Source: Gamarada debralockiae
Taxonomy: Eukaryota; Ascomycota; Leotiomycetes; Helotiales; Hyphodiscaceae
Assembly (NCBI GenBank): GCA_002803225.1
Contig: NXFV01000169.1
Coordinates: forward strand, 1-18,289
Length of the DNA stretch: 18,289 nt
Direction: 5' to 3'
Of the stretch, positions 9,247 to 18,289 are shown one piece after another. How positions within the stretch are numbered: position 1 is the stretch's first letter; each line of letters opens with the position of its first letter. The notes below the pieces were generated by a model. That model was given only the letters and a program-made list of their open reading frames with translations, was not told the origin of the DNA and did not search any database. A program made the translations under genes and the position numbers.

Positions 9247-10066
9247 ATGAATGCTGTTGGTATTCTGTGGAAGAAGAGTAACGTGGTAGAGAAAGGGGTT
9301 ACGTTAATGGTACTGCAATCAAGCCAAAAAATTTCAAGAACAGCAATAGGAAATCAAGCATCGAGAGGGGCTGCTAAGCCGATGTATTCAAAGTATCACA
9401 GGTAAAAAGGGGTTGGTTTCACATGGAGGATGGCTGTAACTTGTTAGCGTACTGTATCTCAACAGAACCTGTATCAATCGCTTGAGTCCATCTTGCATCA
9501 GAAGCCTGTTGAATCCCAGCCACAGCGCCCACTATTTCCTTCCTAATCCTTTCACTCCGCCACCTCCATATCTTTTCCGTTGTTGTCCCTCGGAAACAAA
9601 AGTTCAATCGAATCACAGCACCCACCAACAAACACATCCCTTTCAATTTCTAATTGGTGCGCATATGATTCCTCGTACCCCGTTTCCCCAATAACAAAAA
9701 GCAAACAGTAGCTGCCTCAATAACGATATCAAATAAGCTCAACATTTAATTATAAAGAAGAGGGACGTTTCAAGCCCCCCATTTCCCGCGTGCACAGCTT
9801 TGCATGCATTGCATCAGAAGAATAAGGAGAAAAATATTAAAATATTACTATTCAAAGAAATATCTGTTCTAAGAACGACAATACTTAAAATAAATGCAAA
9901 AGTTAATTCGAAATTAGAATTATTTCCAAATCCGTTGTAGCTAACTTTTCAAATAATCCATCAAACCTCAAGTTTACAGAGGAAAAGACTTCTTCTATCT
10001 CCTCTTCTAAGTGCTCAGACACTTCGTATTACGAAGTTATACTACTGCCTATTTACTCTCCTTGGT
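9247..10066. other. Intergenic region with repeat fragment
   Basis: This covers the 3' flank of the Hsp70-like gene and an AT-rich stretch from about 9820 to 9960. Positions 9703-9735 are the second copy of the dispersed repeat at 3745-3777. A minus-strand frame at 9419-9646 could encode about 72 aa from an internal ATG (WRWRSERIRKEI and so on), but I recognise no family. Positions 10021-10037 form a palindrome (arms of 8 bp around T). Confidence 0.4.
9703..9735 (+). repeat. Dispersed repeat, copy 2
   Basis: This is the partner of 3745-3777. Different sites carry the A/T state in each copy, so both copies seem to have mutated independently. Confidence 0.6.
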
Positions 10067-10514
10067 TCAGGTCATTCTTTTAGTTAATTTGTACTTTGCT
10101 GCCCGCGTGTAACAGCTACAGGTAGCTGGAGGGCAACAGGAGGGACCACAGTATATCAGAGAAGTAGCACGAAGGGAAAAGAGACAATAGTGGTTATATT
10201 TGTAGTAGTTGAAAAGAGGTTCAGTAGTACTTGTACGCTTGTGAGTAATAAACTCAAGCTTGCCTCCCTCCAAGTAAGGTCGACAACCCTTACTTATACC
10301 CCATTCCTAGCTACTAGCTCTCTGTAGTAGCTATACTAGCTGCTGGCTTCGTACAAGCTAGTATCGTGTTTTCCGATCTCTTTAGAGATTACCAAGGTCA
10401 CTTTATACCCTATAGCCCCCTAGTCTCTTCGAGGCTTCTCTAGGGTCCTTGTACTCCTATTACAGCTCGGGTGAGTTGCTCAGATTGCTCAGGTTGCTCG
10501 GATGAGTTGGCTGA
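10067..10514. repeat. Probable decayed repeat with small inverted repeats
   Basis: No gene is recognised. Short inverted repeats are dense: arms 10272-10279 and 10288-10295 (8 bp), and 10309-10316 and 10325-10332 (8 bp). TAGCTA-type words recur from 10308 to 10366. The 9-bp tandem motif at 10475-10501 and the repeat core at 10519-10537 close the segment. It probably derives from a transposable element that I cannot classify. Confidence 0.4.
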
Positions 10515-10563
10515 GCCGAGGGTGATTAGCGCCTGAGCAAGAGCGGCAAGGCGACTAACCAAA
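10515..10563 (-). repeat. Dispersed repeat, right inverted copy
   Basis: This is the inverted partner of 145-193; the identical core is 10519-10537. It follows a 9-bp tandem motif (about 10475-10501, three units of the type GTTGCTCAG). Related CTCAG-rich sequence lies beside the left copy as well, which suggests both belong to one repeat family. Confidence 0.6.
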
Positions 10564-11839
10564 CACGAAGCGTAAGAGAGAAAGAGTTGATTGACAATAC
10601 CTCAACCTTCATCTGAATGGCACTCGACAATAAAATCTGAAGTAAAGACGAAGAATAGGAAAGAAAAAGACGATTGTGGCGCCAATGGTTCTTGGCTGCC
10701 AAGTCAGTACACATTTTGTTCTGGGCTGCAGCAAAGTTGTATGACAGTTCGAATCGCAAGAACACGAAAGAGTAAGCGTGCCGCTGCTACTAATTATCGG
10801 TCCATTCTGTTGTAGGTCGCTGCAGAAGTCTTCGAGTTCCTGCGGAAGTCGCCGATCATTCCGGTCTTGGATTCCTTCCCATATCCGCTCGAAGATTCAC
10901 AGACGTCACTCCGTTCTCTGAATCATTCGAGGTTCAAAGACATCCACGAGGAGGTAACGTTGTGTTTTAATAGAAGCTGATGAAGCCACAAGGGGATGGA
11001 TGGGTGAAAGGGAGGGAATCTTCATGAGAGGTCGATCAATCATTAAAACATAGTTAGAGATTTCGCTGAGTGAATGAGAGAGAGTCAAACCCAAAGATCC
11101 ATCGAAGGCGGAACTTTTGAAAATTCAATAAAAGTCAACACAAATGTAGTAATACAAACACAGCCCTCAGATCTCTTTCGCAATCCGTTCCTACCATTCA
11201 TAACCTCAACGCAGCGTTCCAGAAAATAATCATTTCATTGCTCCCACCTATCTTAAAAATCTGGCAAAAGATAGATATGCTTCTATTCTTTTTACTATTC
11301 TTGACTTGAGAGTGTTTTGATAAGTTTTGGTTTAGTTATAAATTCGCGCGTTCACAGAAACTTGGGAAATTTTGGTGTTCCTGAGGAGTGGACGAATTTC
11401 AACTGCGCCTGCCTTCGCTCATTCTGAATGTCTCGAGGTGGAATTGCCCACCATCAGTTTGCCTCGATCAACGAAGACACACAACAGGAAACAGTGAAGC
11501 GGGTGTTGTGAGATCCAGCCCGGCATGTGGCTTCAACCCAGCTCACTTCCAATTTCAATTTTTGGTGTTGGCAACTTGGCATCGAAGAGGAAGGAGAAGG
11601 GCTAGGTAGTGACGGCCCACTCGATTTTGAAAAGGAAGATTAAGTTGCCTCCATATCGCGGCGCTCGCGAGGGGAGGGTCGATATTCTCTTGAAGAGATC
11701 ATGTTGCTGATCGTTATGAATGGAGTAGTTTTTGGTAGGTGTTTGAAGTTAAATATGTGTTTGGAAAGTGTTGAATTGGCCCTTCGTGCTTGCCAATTTT
11801 GGCAGAGAACTTTGCAACGCCGTCATGACAATTCGCTGA
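10564..11839. other. Intergenic region; one exon-like stretch, no gene called
   Basis: Nothing is firmly supported. At 10816-10952 a rightward frame reads like an exon (VAAEVFEFLRKSPIIPVL and so on), preceded by a possible acceptor TTGTAG and ended by a possible donor GGTAACG. I found no partner exons, so it may be a gene fragment. Open frames at 11388-11609 (+) and 11714-11989 (-) lack family signatures. From 11100 to 11360 the DNA is moderately AT-rich. Confidence 0.35.
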
Positions 11840-12772
11840 AGGAAGGTGCGAACGGCGGGAGAGGGTAAACATGGAGCTTTGGAACGATGTGTTCATGCTC
11901 TTCAGTCTCCCAATCACGCAGTTCAAGATGTCATTCCACGCCCCCCTTTCAGACAGGGACTGCCGAAGAAGGAGATTGTGTACCGACACTCGGCGGTCCT
12001 GTTTTTCAGACCAGACCTATACCACGCCAGTGTTGCTAAAGGAAGACGTCTGTGCGATACCTTGACCAGCCTGGTCCCGCCTGTCAAAGAGTCGTCTGCA
12101 GCCCAGCTTACCAGCTGGTACGACATTGACCGAGGAACCAAGAACTTCAGGGGAGATAAAGCACTGGAAAGGGAACTGAGAATATGGAATGTTAACTTGG
12201 AAGACTTTGAGTACGTGACGGTTTCGTCGGGACCAGACGATGACGCAGCATACATCAACTGGTTCAATGTGCGACAGAAGTGCCTCTTGAACTATTCGAA
12301 CTTCAAGAAGAACGACTTGAACGCGGCAGATCAACGACTTTTCCCTTCCGAAGTCGTTTGGCAGTCATACATCTTGGCGGGAAGCAGAATCCTAGCCTTC
12401 GAGCCGTCAAGCCTTCGACTGATAGCCAGGAGTTGTGTGATCAATCTCTCTGCCCGAAGGGCAATATGGTACGCTGCTAGACGATCGTCCTGCCTAGTCG
12501 AAGATTCTTCGTCCGGTTACGCCGAGTATACACCGCTGGATGAGGGCTTTTATGCCATATTAGGGAGTGATAATGGCGCCAGTTCGATGCGTCTTCTTAT
12601 AGACCACAAGTACGAGCTTGGCAGCCGTACTATCGACAAGATCATCGTGCTTGGAGGACCAGCAGGTCAGAGGCGAGGTGTCCCCTTGGATCTCAAGGAC
12701 GACTTCGAGAGACCCCGAGCTTTCTTCCTTGTCCTCTCCGAGCGCAGGATTGAGGAGGAGGGTACGAGCTGA
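11840..12772 (+). CDS. Conserved-looking fungal protein of unknown function (5' end undefined)
   Basis: A frame of about 310 codons is open from the TGA at 11837-11839 to the stop at 12770-12772. It has no ATG until SSMRLLID near 12587, so the start must lie in an unseen upstream exon or the gene is 5'-truncated. A competing short frame begins at ATG 11871. The C-terminal half, SEVVWQSYILAGS, LRLIARSCVINLSARRAIW, YAILGSDNGASSMRLLIDHK and TIDKIIVLGG, resembles from memory a group of uncharacterised ascomycete proteins that carry a WQSY/F motif and a 'LLGT.NG' motif. I know no function for them. There is no signal peptide or membrane segment in the visible part. Composition is less AT-rich than the neighbours, and no internal stop breaks the frame, which favours a real gene or a recent fragment. 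Confidence 0.55.
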   Translation, partial: RKVRTAGEGKHGALERCVHALQSPNHAVQDVIPRPPFRQGLPKKEIVYRHSAVLFFRPDLYHASVAKGRRLCDTLTSLVPPVKESSAAQLTSWYDIDRGTKNFRGDKALERELRIWNVNLEDFEYVTVSSGPDDDAAYINWFNVRQKCLLNYSNFKKNDLNAADQRLFPSEVVWQSYILAGSRILAFEPSSLRLIARSCVINLSARRAIWYAARRSSCLVEDSSSGYAEYTPLDEGFYAILGSDNGASSMRLLIDHKYELGSRTIDKIIVLGGPAGQRRGVPLDLKDDFERPRAFFLVLSERRIEEEGTS

Positions 12773-12785
12773 GAGACATGACATA

Positions 12786-12873
12786 CCGCCAGGCAGGGCG
12801 GGGTATAAATACACTTCCCTAGGTACCGGGAGCTATAGCAGCAGGGCGCACCAATCCCGCCAGGCACGGCGGC
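12786..12873 (+). repeat. Two GC-rich hairpin repeats
   Basis: The motif CCGCCAGGCA(G/C)GGCGG occurs at about 12786-12801 and 12858-12873. Each copy can fold on itself (CCGCC paired with GGCGG). The following bases (GTATAAATA and CAATAAAG) are also alike, so the repeat unit is probably about 28 bp. They begin just after the stop codon of the preceding gene. Confidence 0.6.
12804..12811 (+). promoter_or_regulatory. TATA-box-like site
   Basis: TATAAATA follows the first GC-rich hairpin. It is a good match to a eukaryotic TATA box, but I cannot assign a gene downstream; the second repeat copy has CAATAAAG instead. It could be fortuitous. Confidence 0.25.
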
Positions 12874-14600
12874 AATAAAGTCAGACCCAGGCTGCCGAGC
12901 CTGTAAAACATACGCGCCCTATCGAACCAACCTCCGCGCGGTTTAGGGCGGTTAACACCAACGGATTCAAAACACAACCAAAACCTTCGAAATTATTTCA
13001 ACAAGCGCGACATCATCGGTAAATACATCGAGCGGTTCGGGACTGACGACTGTCAATTCAACTCTTCTTTACGGGACGAAAGGTCGTCGTACCCGAGAGT
13101 GCTGCACAGTACACCAAAGTCGGCTCCACTATCCACAACAGAACTAGCACTCAATCCGAGACAGTCTTCAATGCATGCCAAGGATCAAAATGATAAGCGT
13201 CGTCCCTCATACAACCTGCGACCAACAACGATTAATGGCAGCGGCACGGTCACGATACATCATGGACAGGCTCGTAAGCCTCGCGAACCTTGCTCCTTCT
13301 GCAGTACAGTTGCATCATCCTTGACAAGCCTCAGCAATTGACGGATATCACTTCGATCCAGATGTATCTCTCAATGATCAATTTACGGCCGATAGCACAC
13401 ATCTTCTGCCCTGGCCCTCAATGATTCCCGGATGGCCGCGCTCTCTGCGCTTCTACATCAATGCAACATGATCCGTTACCATGCTTGCTCGGCCCCTCAA
13501 GAAGTCACCACGCACACGCTTTGAAGATCTTCAGATGTTCTGTCCTTTCCTGCTCTATACCCAGTTCACAAGTGGCCAGAACGTTCGATCCTCAGCGCTC
13601 ACAACCGCTAAGCTCTCAACTTCCAGCTCTTGAACGATTCTTCGAGACCAAAGTGTCGCCATTCTTGGTTTCACATACATCTACGTCACTCTCGAAAGTC
13701 TCCGAAGCTTCGCCATTAGCATACTCTATATTTATTAAGCGTCTCGGGTCTTGCTGTGGAGTAATCAATTTTCCCTTTTCGAACACGCTCTCAACTCTCG
13801 GCTCGGTTCTCTATTCTCAGTTCTCAACTTTCAGCTGCCAAGTCTCACAGCTGCCAGCATTAAACAGCCTTCGACCTCAAAGCTTCGTCATACACAACCT
13901 CGTACACCAGGTATCCCCTTGGGCGTGCGCTGTTCAAACCATTTGAGGCTCCAGACATCTCCATATACTCTCGGTTCTTTCTGGGAATCTAGGCACGTTC
14001 AACGGTCAAGAAGATGCCACGATCACTTTCGCGCTCAATCCATCCAGCGACCCAGATACAATTCTTCCGTTGCCAAAAGCCAATATGGGCCCCTACGCAG
14101 GCGCCGCATGTGCGCTCCTTTGACTCAACTCGCCAGAACTTTATGCAGAAACCATACAACATCGAGCTGGCAAGGCGAATGATATATTGCGCCTGATGCC
14201 TCGAGTCTTCAACAGCGTCTGCGCATCCCAAAAGAAAGGTCTTCTTTCCTTTTGCGTCTCCTTGAGTCTTTACTTGCGAGTGTCGCGACCTGGGGCCTTG
14301 CGAAAGACTGCAGAAATGTCTTTCAAGAGTTCCACGCCATCTCAGAGCCTTTGGTCCTTGTTGTTTACAGCGGTGAAAATGCAATTTTTCCCAGTCACAG
14401 ACCAATCAATCGAAGCACTTCGATCCGTCGATGTGGTTAAGAGCTGGTGAAGGTGTTAGAAAAGCTAAAGAGGGTATACTCGAACCTGCCTGTCGAGGGT
14501 CCCCGGGCACGTTGTGCTCCCTTTTTCATACCTAATATCTTCGATTTGTCGTCCTCCACTCCCGTAAACAGTGACAGTCTACACACAATTGGGCTCCGGC
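12874..14600. pseudogene. CT-rich region with broken reading frames, possible gene remnant
   Basis: I recognise no intact gene. Rightward, one frame is open from 13461 to 14450 except for TGA at 13944-13946 and 14121-14123. Within it 13989-14120 reads as plausible protein (GTFNGQEDATITFALNPSSD), and 14124-14210 continues (SPELYAETIQHRAGKANDIL). From about 14213 to 14440 another frame looks more protein-like (LLRLLESLLASVATWGLAKD), which suggests a frameshift or an unseen intron. A short frame from ATG 13171 (RKPREPCSFC and so on) may be another exon. The stretch 13540-13880 is CT-rich with repeated CTCTCAACT-type words, where stops are rare by composition. It could instead be a long leader or promoter. 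Confidence 0.25.
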
Positions 14601-14605
14601 ATACG

Positions 14606-15013
14606 TCAAGGTAATAGGATCCATCTCTCCTGCTTTCCCTCCCTTTTTAGAATATCTGTTGATATGACATAGGTAATAGCTTGGAGCTTCTTCTCCCTTG
14701 AGTACACAATACGACGCTTCTTTCGATACAGTCGAGCCTCGTTCCCAGAGCTTCTGCCCGAGTCAGGTTCACTGGCATCAAAGCGAGCGCGAGCTCTTTT
14801 AAAGGCTTCAATGGCTTCGGCTTCATTAATACCACCGACTTGACGTCTACGCTTGGAGCTTCGAATAAGGCTAGAAGATATGGCAGGAGACATCGCAGTA
14901 GGGGATTTAGGCGGGTTCCAGGGCGATTTGCTTGTACTCGGCCGGTGCCAATAAAGGATACGTTTGTTGACATAATTGGGCAGACATTGTGGATAATAAT
15001 AGGTAATAAACAT
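14606..15013 (-). mobile_element. Probable N-terminal fragment of a pogo/Tc5-type transposase
   Basis: The leftward frame could start at ATG 15013 or 14893 and ends at 14606, at most 135 aa. Its C-terminal part (RKKRRIVYSREKKLQAITYV) resembles the beginning of the helix-turn-helix DNA-binding region of fungal pogo/Fot-type (DDE_1) transposases, after a basic, Ser/Pro-rich leader. The catalytic DDE domain is absent: the frame stops after ILLP and I find no continuation to its left. It is therefore a truncated copy, or this similarity is accidental. No terminal repeat could be assigned with confidence. The call rests on recalled family patterns and not on a search. Confidence 0.35.
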
Positions 15014-15120
15014 ATTCAAGCAATAGGTAAAGGTTACATGTACAGAAGTCAGTTTAGGAGGTAAAGACCTAAAAAAAGGTAGGGGATTATGTCCAAAAGG
15101 GGTTAGTCCCCTGGTGTCTG

Positions 15121-15188
15121 ATACACCCCCGCGTTACAATTGGCCAGTGGGAACTCCACGGATTACTCTATACCCCATGGGGGTGTAT
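15121..15188. repeat. 10-bp inverted repeat
   Basis: ATACACCCCC at 15121-15130 is the exact reverse complement of 15179-15188. ACAATTGG and CCAATTA-type words just inside and outside the pair suggest further imperfect pairing. It lies upstream of the transposase-like fragment and may be part of its terminal or subterminal region. Confidence 0.5.
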
Positions 15189-16086
15189 TCCAATTAATAC
15201 GGTATTTTATCGCCGCGCTCGTATGGAATTTGAGCGAGTAACATCCATCCCTGCGTACCGAAAAACCCTGTGTGCCGAAAAAAATTCATGTTTGGGGGTC
15301 TTAAATCTCCACCACATAAATATATAAAGTTATAATTTGTTTGCTATTGGTCTTTAGCTATTTCTCTACAAGGGCTCGACTTATAGTCAGAAAAATACTG
15401 CACTTTGGCTATGCTGTCGATCGTCCTGTTGAGAGCGTCAAAAGCTGCTGTAGCTATTACCCCCTGCTCTACTATGATTATTGACCCGTCCCCGGAACTC
15501 GGGGCCGTGGTATAGAGCTTCTGTTCAAATATAGCTCCAAGGGTTGAAGACACAGAGCACAAGCAAACCTACATGCCGAGTTTATCCGGACCAAAGGGGG
15601 AGGTACACAAAATGCCAAGCGAATTTATTACGCTTACATAATGCCGTATTAACAGTCAGGCTCGTCGTATTATTTTGTACATATACCGAATTTATATAAG
15701 TGTGGCGTTCTTCTAGAAACTTTTATGAGCAGCCACGAGCCTGCCTTTCGCTCTACCTTGAGCTGCTGAATCGTGCCCATCCCCATCTCTATCACCGCAG
15801 TAAATTATGGGGTTTGTGCAGCAGTGTACCTACATGCTAATCAATGATAGAAAGAGATGCATAGCCCTTGAAATAGTGCAGACAGCCGCCATGGTCTTCT
15901 GCAGTGGCTGGCCGCGATCGGCTGGCCTCGCGCAGCTCGTAGCACAACCACGCCATACCGCGAGGCTCGTACGAGCACAACCTCGACCCAACCTGTACTC
16001 CCACACAAATGCATGCATATCGACCCTGCGACAACTATTCACCGGCATTCTTTCGTTCAGAGGTTCTCTCAGATGCTGTCTGAGTA
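15189..16086. other. Intergenic and 5' region of the NLR gene
   Basis: No gene is supported. A minus-strand frame at 15344-15562 has no ATG at its 5' end and no known domain. The 12-bp palindrome GCTCGTACGAGC lies at 15965-15976 and GGCTGGCC occurs twice near 15906 and 15919. A frame from ATG 15807 overlaps the NLR start in another frame; if the transcript begins before it, it would act as an upstream ORF. Confidence 0.4.
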
Positions 16087-18289
16087 ATGCGCCTTCTACA
16101 ATACAACAACGATGGCGGCTTCAGCCTGACTCAGTTCTTCGACGATATCCCCCCATATGCTATACTCTCACACACATGGGGACTGGAGGAGGTCACCTTC
16201 AAGGACATAATGGAAGGGAATGGAGCGAGCAAGGCGGGTTTTGGCAAGATCCGGTTCTGCGGAGAACAAGGCAGACGCGATGGCTTGCAATACTTTTGGG
16301 TAGACACTTGCTGTATCGACAAAGCTAATGGCATCGAGCTTCAGGGAAGCATTAACTCGATGTTTCGATGGTATCGTGATTCGGCCAAATGCTATGTCTT
16401 TCTAGCAGACGTGCCGAGAGCTGACGTGGACACCACTGACCAGTCCCACCAGCTGCCGTGGGAATCGGCATTCCGAAGAAGTAGATGGTTTGAGCGAGGC
16501 TGGACTCTTCAAGAGCTTATTGCTCCGAAATTAGTCGAGTTCTTCTCTAATGACTATAAGCTTCTTGGCGACAAGAAATCGCTCGAGCGATACATCTGCG
16601 AGATAACAAGAATTCCTAGCAAAGCTCTTCGAGGAGGTCCTTTAGCTGAGTTTAGTGTAACCGAACGAATGTCATGGGCAGAAATTCGGAAGACAACTTA
16701 CGAAGAAGACATGGTATACTCGTTACTTGGCTTCTTTGATGTTTACATGCCACTTATCTATGGCGAAGGGAGAGCGAGTGCAGTAGGACGGCTCCGAGAG
16801 GCGATTGACAGGAAGGAGAAGGGTATGCTGTTCTTATCGTTATAATCGAGATTGCATTTATTAACTCGAATAGGGATTCAATACGAGGACTTTTCGATCC
16901 CGTTTAGTCTCTCTACCGTCTCTGACATCGAACATTTCGTGGCAAGAGAGGATGAGCTCACAGATATCTATAAGGCATTGAGCAGCGACGGCTCCCGTCG
17001 TACCGTTGTTCTCCATGGTCTCGGCGGAATCGGCAAGACGCAGTTAGCTATTGCATACGCGAAACGACAGAGAGACAATTACTCGGCCATATTCTGGCTC
17101 AACATTAAGGATCTCGATTCTCTAAAGCAGAGCTTCGCTAGAGTGGCAAGGCAGATATTACGAGAACACCCCTTAGCCAGCCGACTGAGTAGCGTGGATA
17201 TAAAAGGCGACTTGACCGAGGTGATCGATGGAGTTAAGGTGTGGCTGAGTCTTCTCAACAATACACGTTGGCTGATGATTTACGATAACTATGATAATCC
17301 AAAGTCAGCTAGAAATGCAGACCCGACAGCAGTTGATATTCGTCATTTTCTCCCTGAGTCGCATCAGGGCTCTGTCATAATCACAACACGATCGTCGGAA
17401 GTTAAAATAGGGCACTGCTTGCTAATCACCAAGCTCAAAAATATACAGGATAGTCTCAAGATTTTATCAAACGCATCTAACCGAGATGGGCTCGAGAAGG
17501 GTAGGCACTGTCCGTATTGATTAGTCTAGTTCTGACTGGTCTGTAGATGCCGATGCTGTACGGCTTGTCAAGAAGCTGGACGGATTTCCACTTGCACTTG
17601 CGACAGCTGGAGCATACCTTAATCAAGTGGCAATGAGCTTTTTAGATTATCTTCACCACTACGAGGACTCATGGGCCAAGCTTCAGAAGACGAGTCCTGA
17701 ATTAAGCTCGTACGAAGACCGAACGCTCTATTCTACGTGGCAGATTTCCATTGACCATGTCGAGCGACGGAATGTACTGTCGGCCCGGCTCCTCCACTTC
17801 TGGGCATACTTTGATAATCAGGATCTCTGGTTTGAGCTTCTTCGGCACGGGGGTTCTAAGGATCAGGACTGGCTTCGGGAGCTGACTAAGGATGAATTAG
17901 GCTTCCACGAAGCGATGCGGGTGCTTAGTGACCACGGACTCGCAGAAGCAGACAAACCATCGCTGGAGCTAGTGGAGTCACGCGGGTACAGTATTCATGG
18001 GTGCGTTCACTCGTGGACGGTTCACGTTCTCAACCAAGAATGGGATGACGATCTTGCTAAGGCAGCAGTGAAGTGTGTAGCATTGCATGTCCCGGGAGAG
18101 CAGGCTAATCGACCATGGATGACACAACGACGGCTTCTCCAGCATGCAGCTAGATGTTCTTATATTGTCCAGAAGGACTTGCTGGTAGACGATAACATGG
18201 AATGGACGTACCACTGCATAGGGATTCTCTTCGCCGCCCAAGGCAAGCTCGTCGAGGCCGAGCAGATGTACCAGCGGGCGCTGCAAGGC
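16087..18289 (+). CDS. HET-NB-ARC-TPR NLR protein (heterokaryon-incompatibility type), 3' end beyond window
   Basis: Proposed exons are 16087-16822, 16874-17500 and 17547-18289 (continuing), giving 702 aa so far. Introns are 51 and 46 bp and are needed to pass stops at 16843 and 17518. Residues 1-240 are a full HET domain: MRLL start, YAILSHTWG (24-32), YFWVDTCCIDK (69-79), INSMFRWY (89-96), SRWFERGWTLQELIAP (132-147), SVTERMSWA (190-198), YSLLGFFDVYMPLIYGEG (211-228). Then an NB-ARC NTPase: P-loop GLGGIGKT (294-301), Walker B LMIYDN (379-384), GSVIITTRS (411-419), GFPLALATAGAYL (467-479), and a winged-helix-like part. TPR repeats begin at about 674 (YHCIGILFAAQGKLVEAEQMY). Such proteins sense non-self through the repeats and trigger cell death through HET. 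It acts inside the cell. No defect is seen in the visible part. Confidence 0.93.

Noticed and set aside
9419..9646. Minus-strand frame, about 72 codons from its first ATG
   Set aside because: Plausible composition but no domain, no splice partners found and no clear promoter; too weak to call as a gene.
10017..10042. LoxP-like arms: ACTTCGTA and TACGAAGTTAT around one base
   Set aside because: A loxP site needs 13-bp arms and an 8-bp spacer. Here the arms are short and the spacer is a single base, so this is a chance palindrome.
10744..10756. tRNA B-box-like word AGTTCGAATCG
   Set aside because: No A box, acceptor stem or anticodon arm could be folded around it.
11923..12867. Minus-strand and alternative-frame ORFs of 60-114 codons
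   Set aside because: They overlap the longer plus-strand frame and have no recognisable motifs.
15344..15562. Minus-strand frame of 72 codons with a soluble-protein look
   Set aside because: It begins at TTG with no ATG, no family is recognised, and the surroundings are repeat-like.
15189..15720. Retrotransposon LTR in the AT-rich, palindrome-bearing DNA
   Set aside because: No paired long direct repeats, primer-binding site or polypurine tract could be found.

Overview
The window is nuclear DNA of a filamentous ascomycete (Pezizomycotina; a Dothideomycete such as a Pleosporales species fits, but this is inference). The reasons are many short GT-AG introns of about 46-112 bp, a fungal-type class II P450, a secreted aspzincin-like peptidase, a HET-domain NLR, and AT-rich blocks whose repeat copies differ by transitions, several of them in RIP (repeat-induced point mutation) context. 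It reads as an accessory, repeat-rich region: a few intact multi-exon genes separated by decayed repeats.

Layout. 1-822: repeat-like DNA with no gene recognised. 823-2799 (+): intact seven-exon cytochrome P450, 512 aa. 2992-3438: a 447-bp MITE-like element with 26-bp terminal inverted repeats. 3440-3917: AT-rich spacer. 5690-3918 (-): nine-exon secreted zinc metallopeptidase, 436 aa, with HEWMH and a Cys-rich tail. 6377-6803: a second MITE-like element of 427 bp. 6890-7440: AT-rich decayed DNA. 7487-7626: a 70-bp tandem duplication. 7948-9246 (+): a secreted Hsp70-like actin-fold protein with a degenerate ATPase motif. 9247-11839: repeat-derived and unassigned DNA. About 11840-12772 (+): a conserved-looking fungal protein of unknown function whose 5' end I cannot define. 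12773-14600: two GC-rich hairpin repeats, a TATA-like box and a CT-rich stretch with broken reading frames. 14606-15013 (-): probable N-terminal fragment of a pogo/Tc5-type transposase. 16087-18289 (+): HET-NB-ARC-TPR NLR, cut by the window edge.

I see no evidence of one pathway joining these genes. The P450 lacks a backbone biosynthetic enzyme beside it, so a metabolite cluster is not supported here. The secreted peptidase and the secreted Hsp70-like protein look like secretome genes, and the NLR is a non-self-recognition or cell-death gene. Such genes often lie in repeat-rich fungal compartments. Exon borders were placed by hand from reading frame and splice consensus and are unconfirmed by transcripts.
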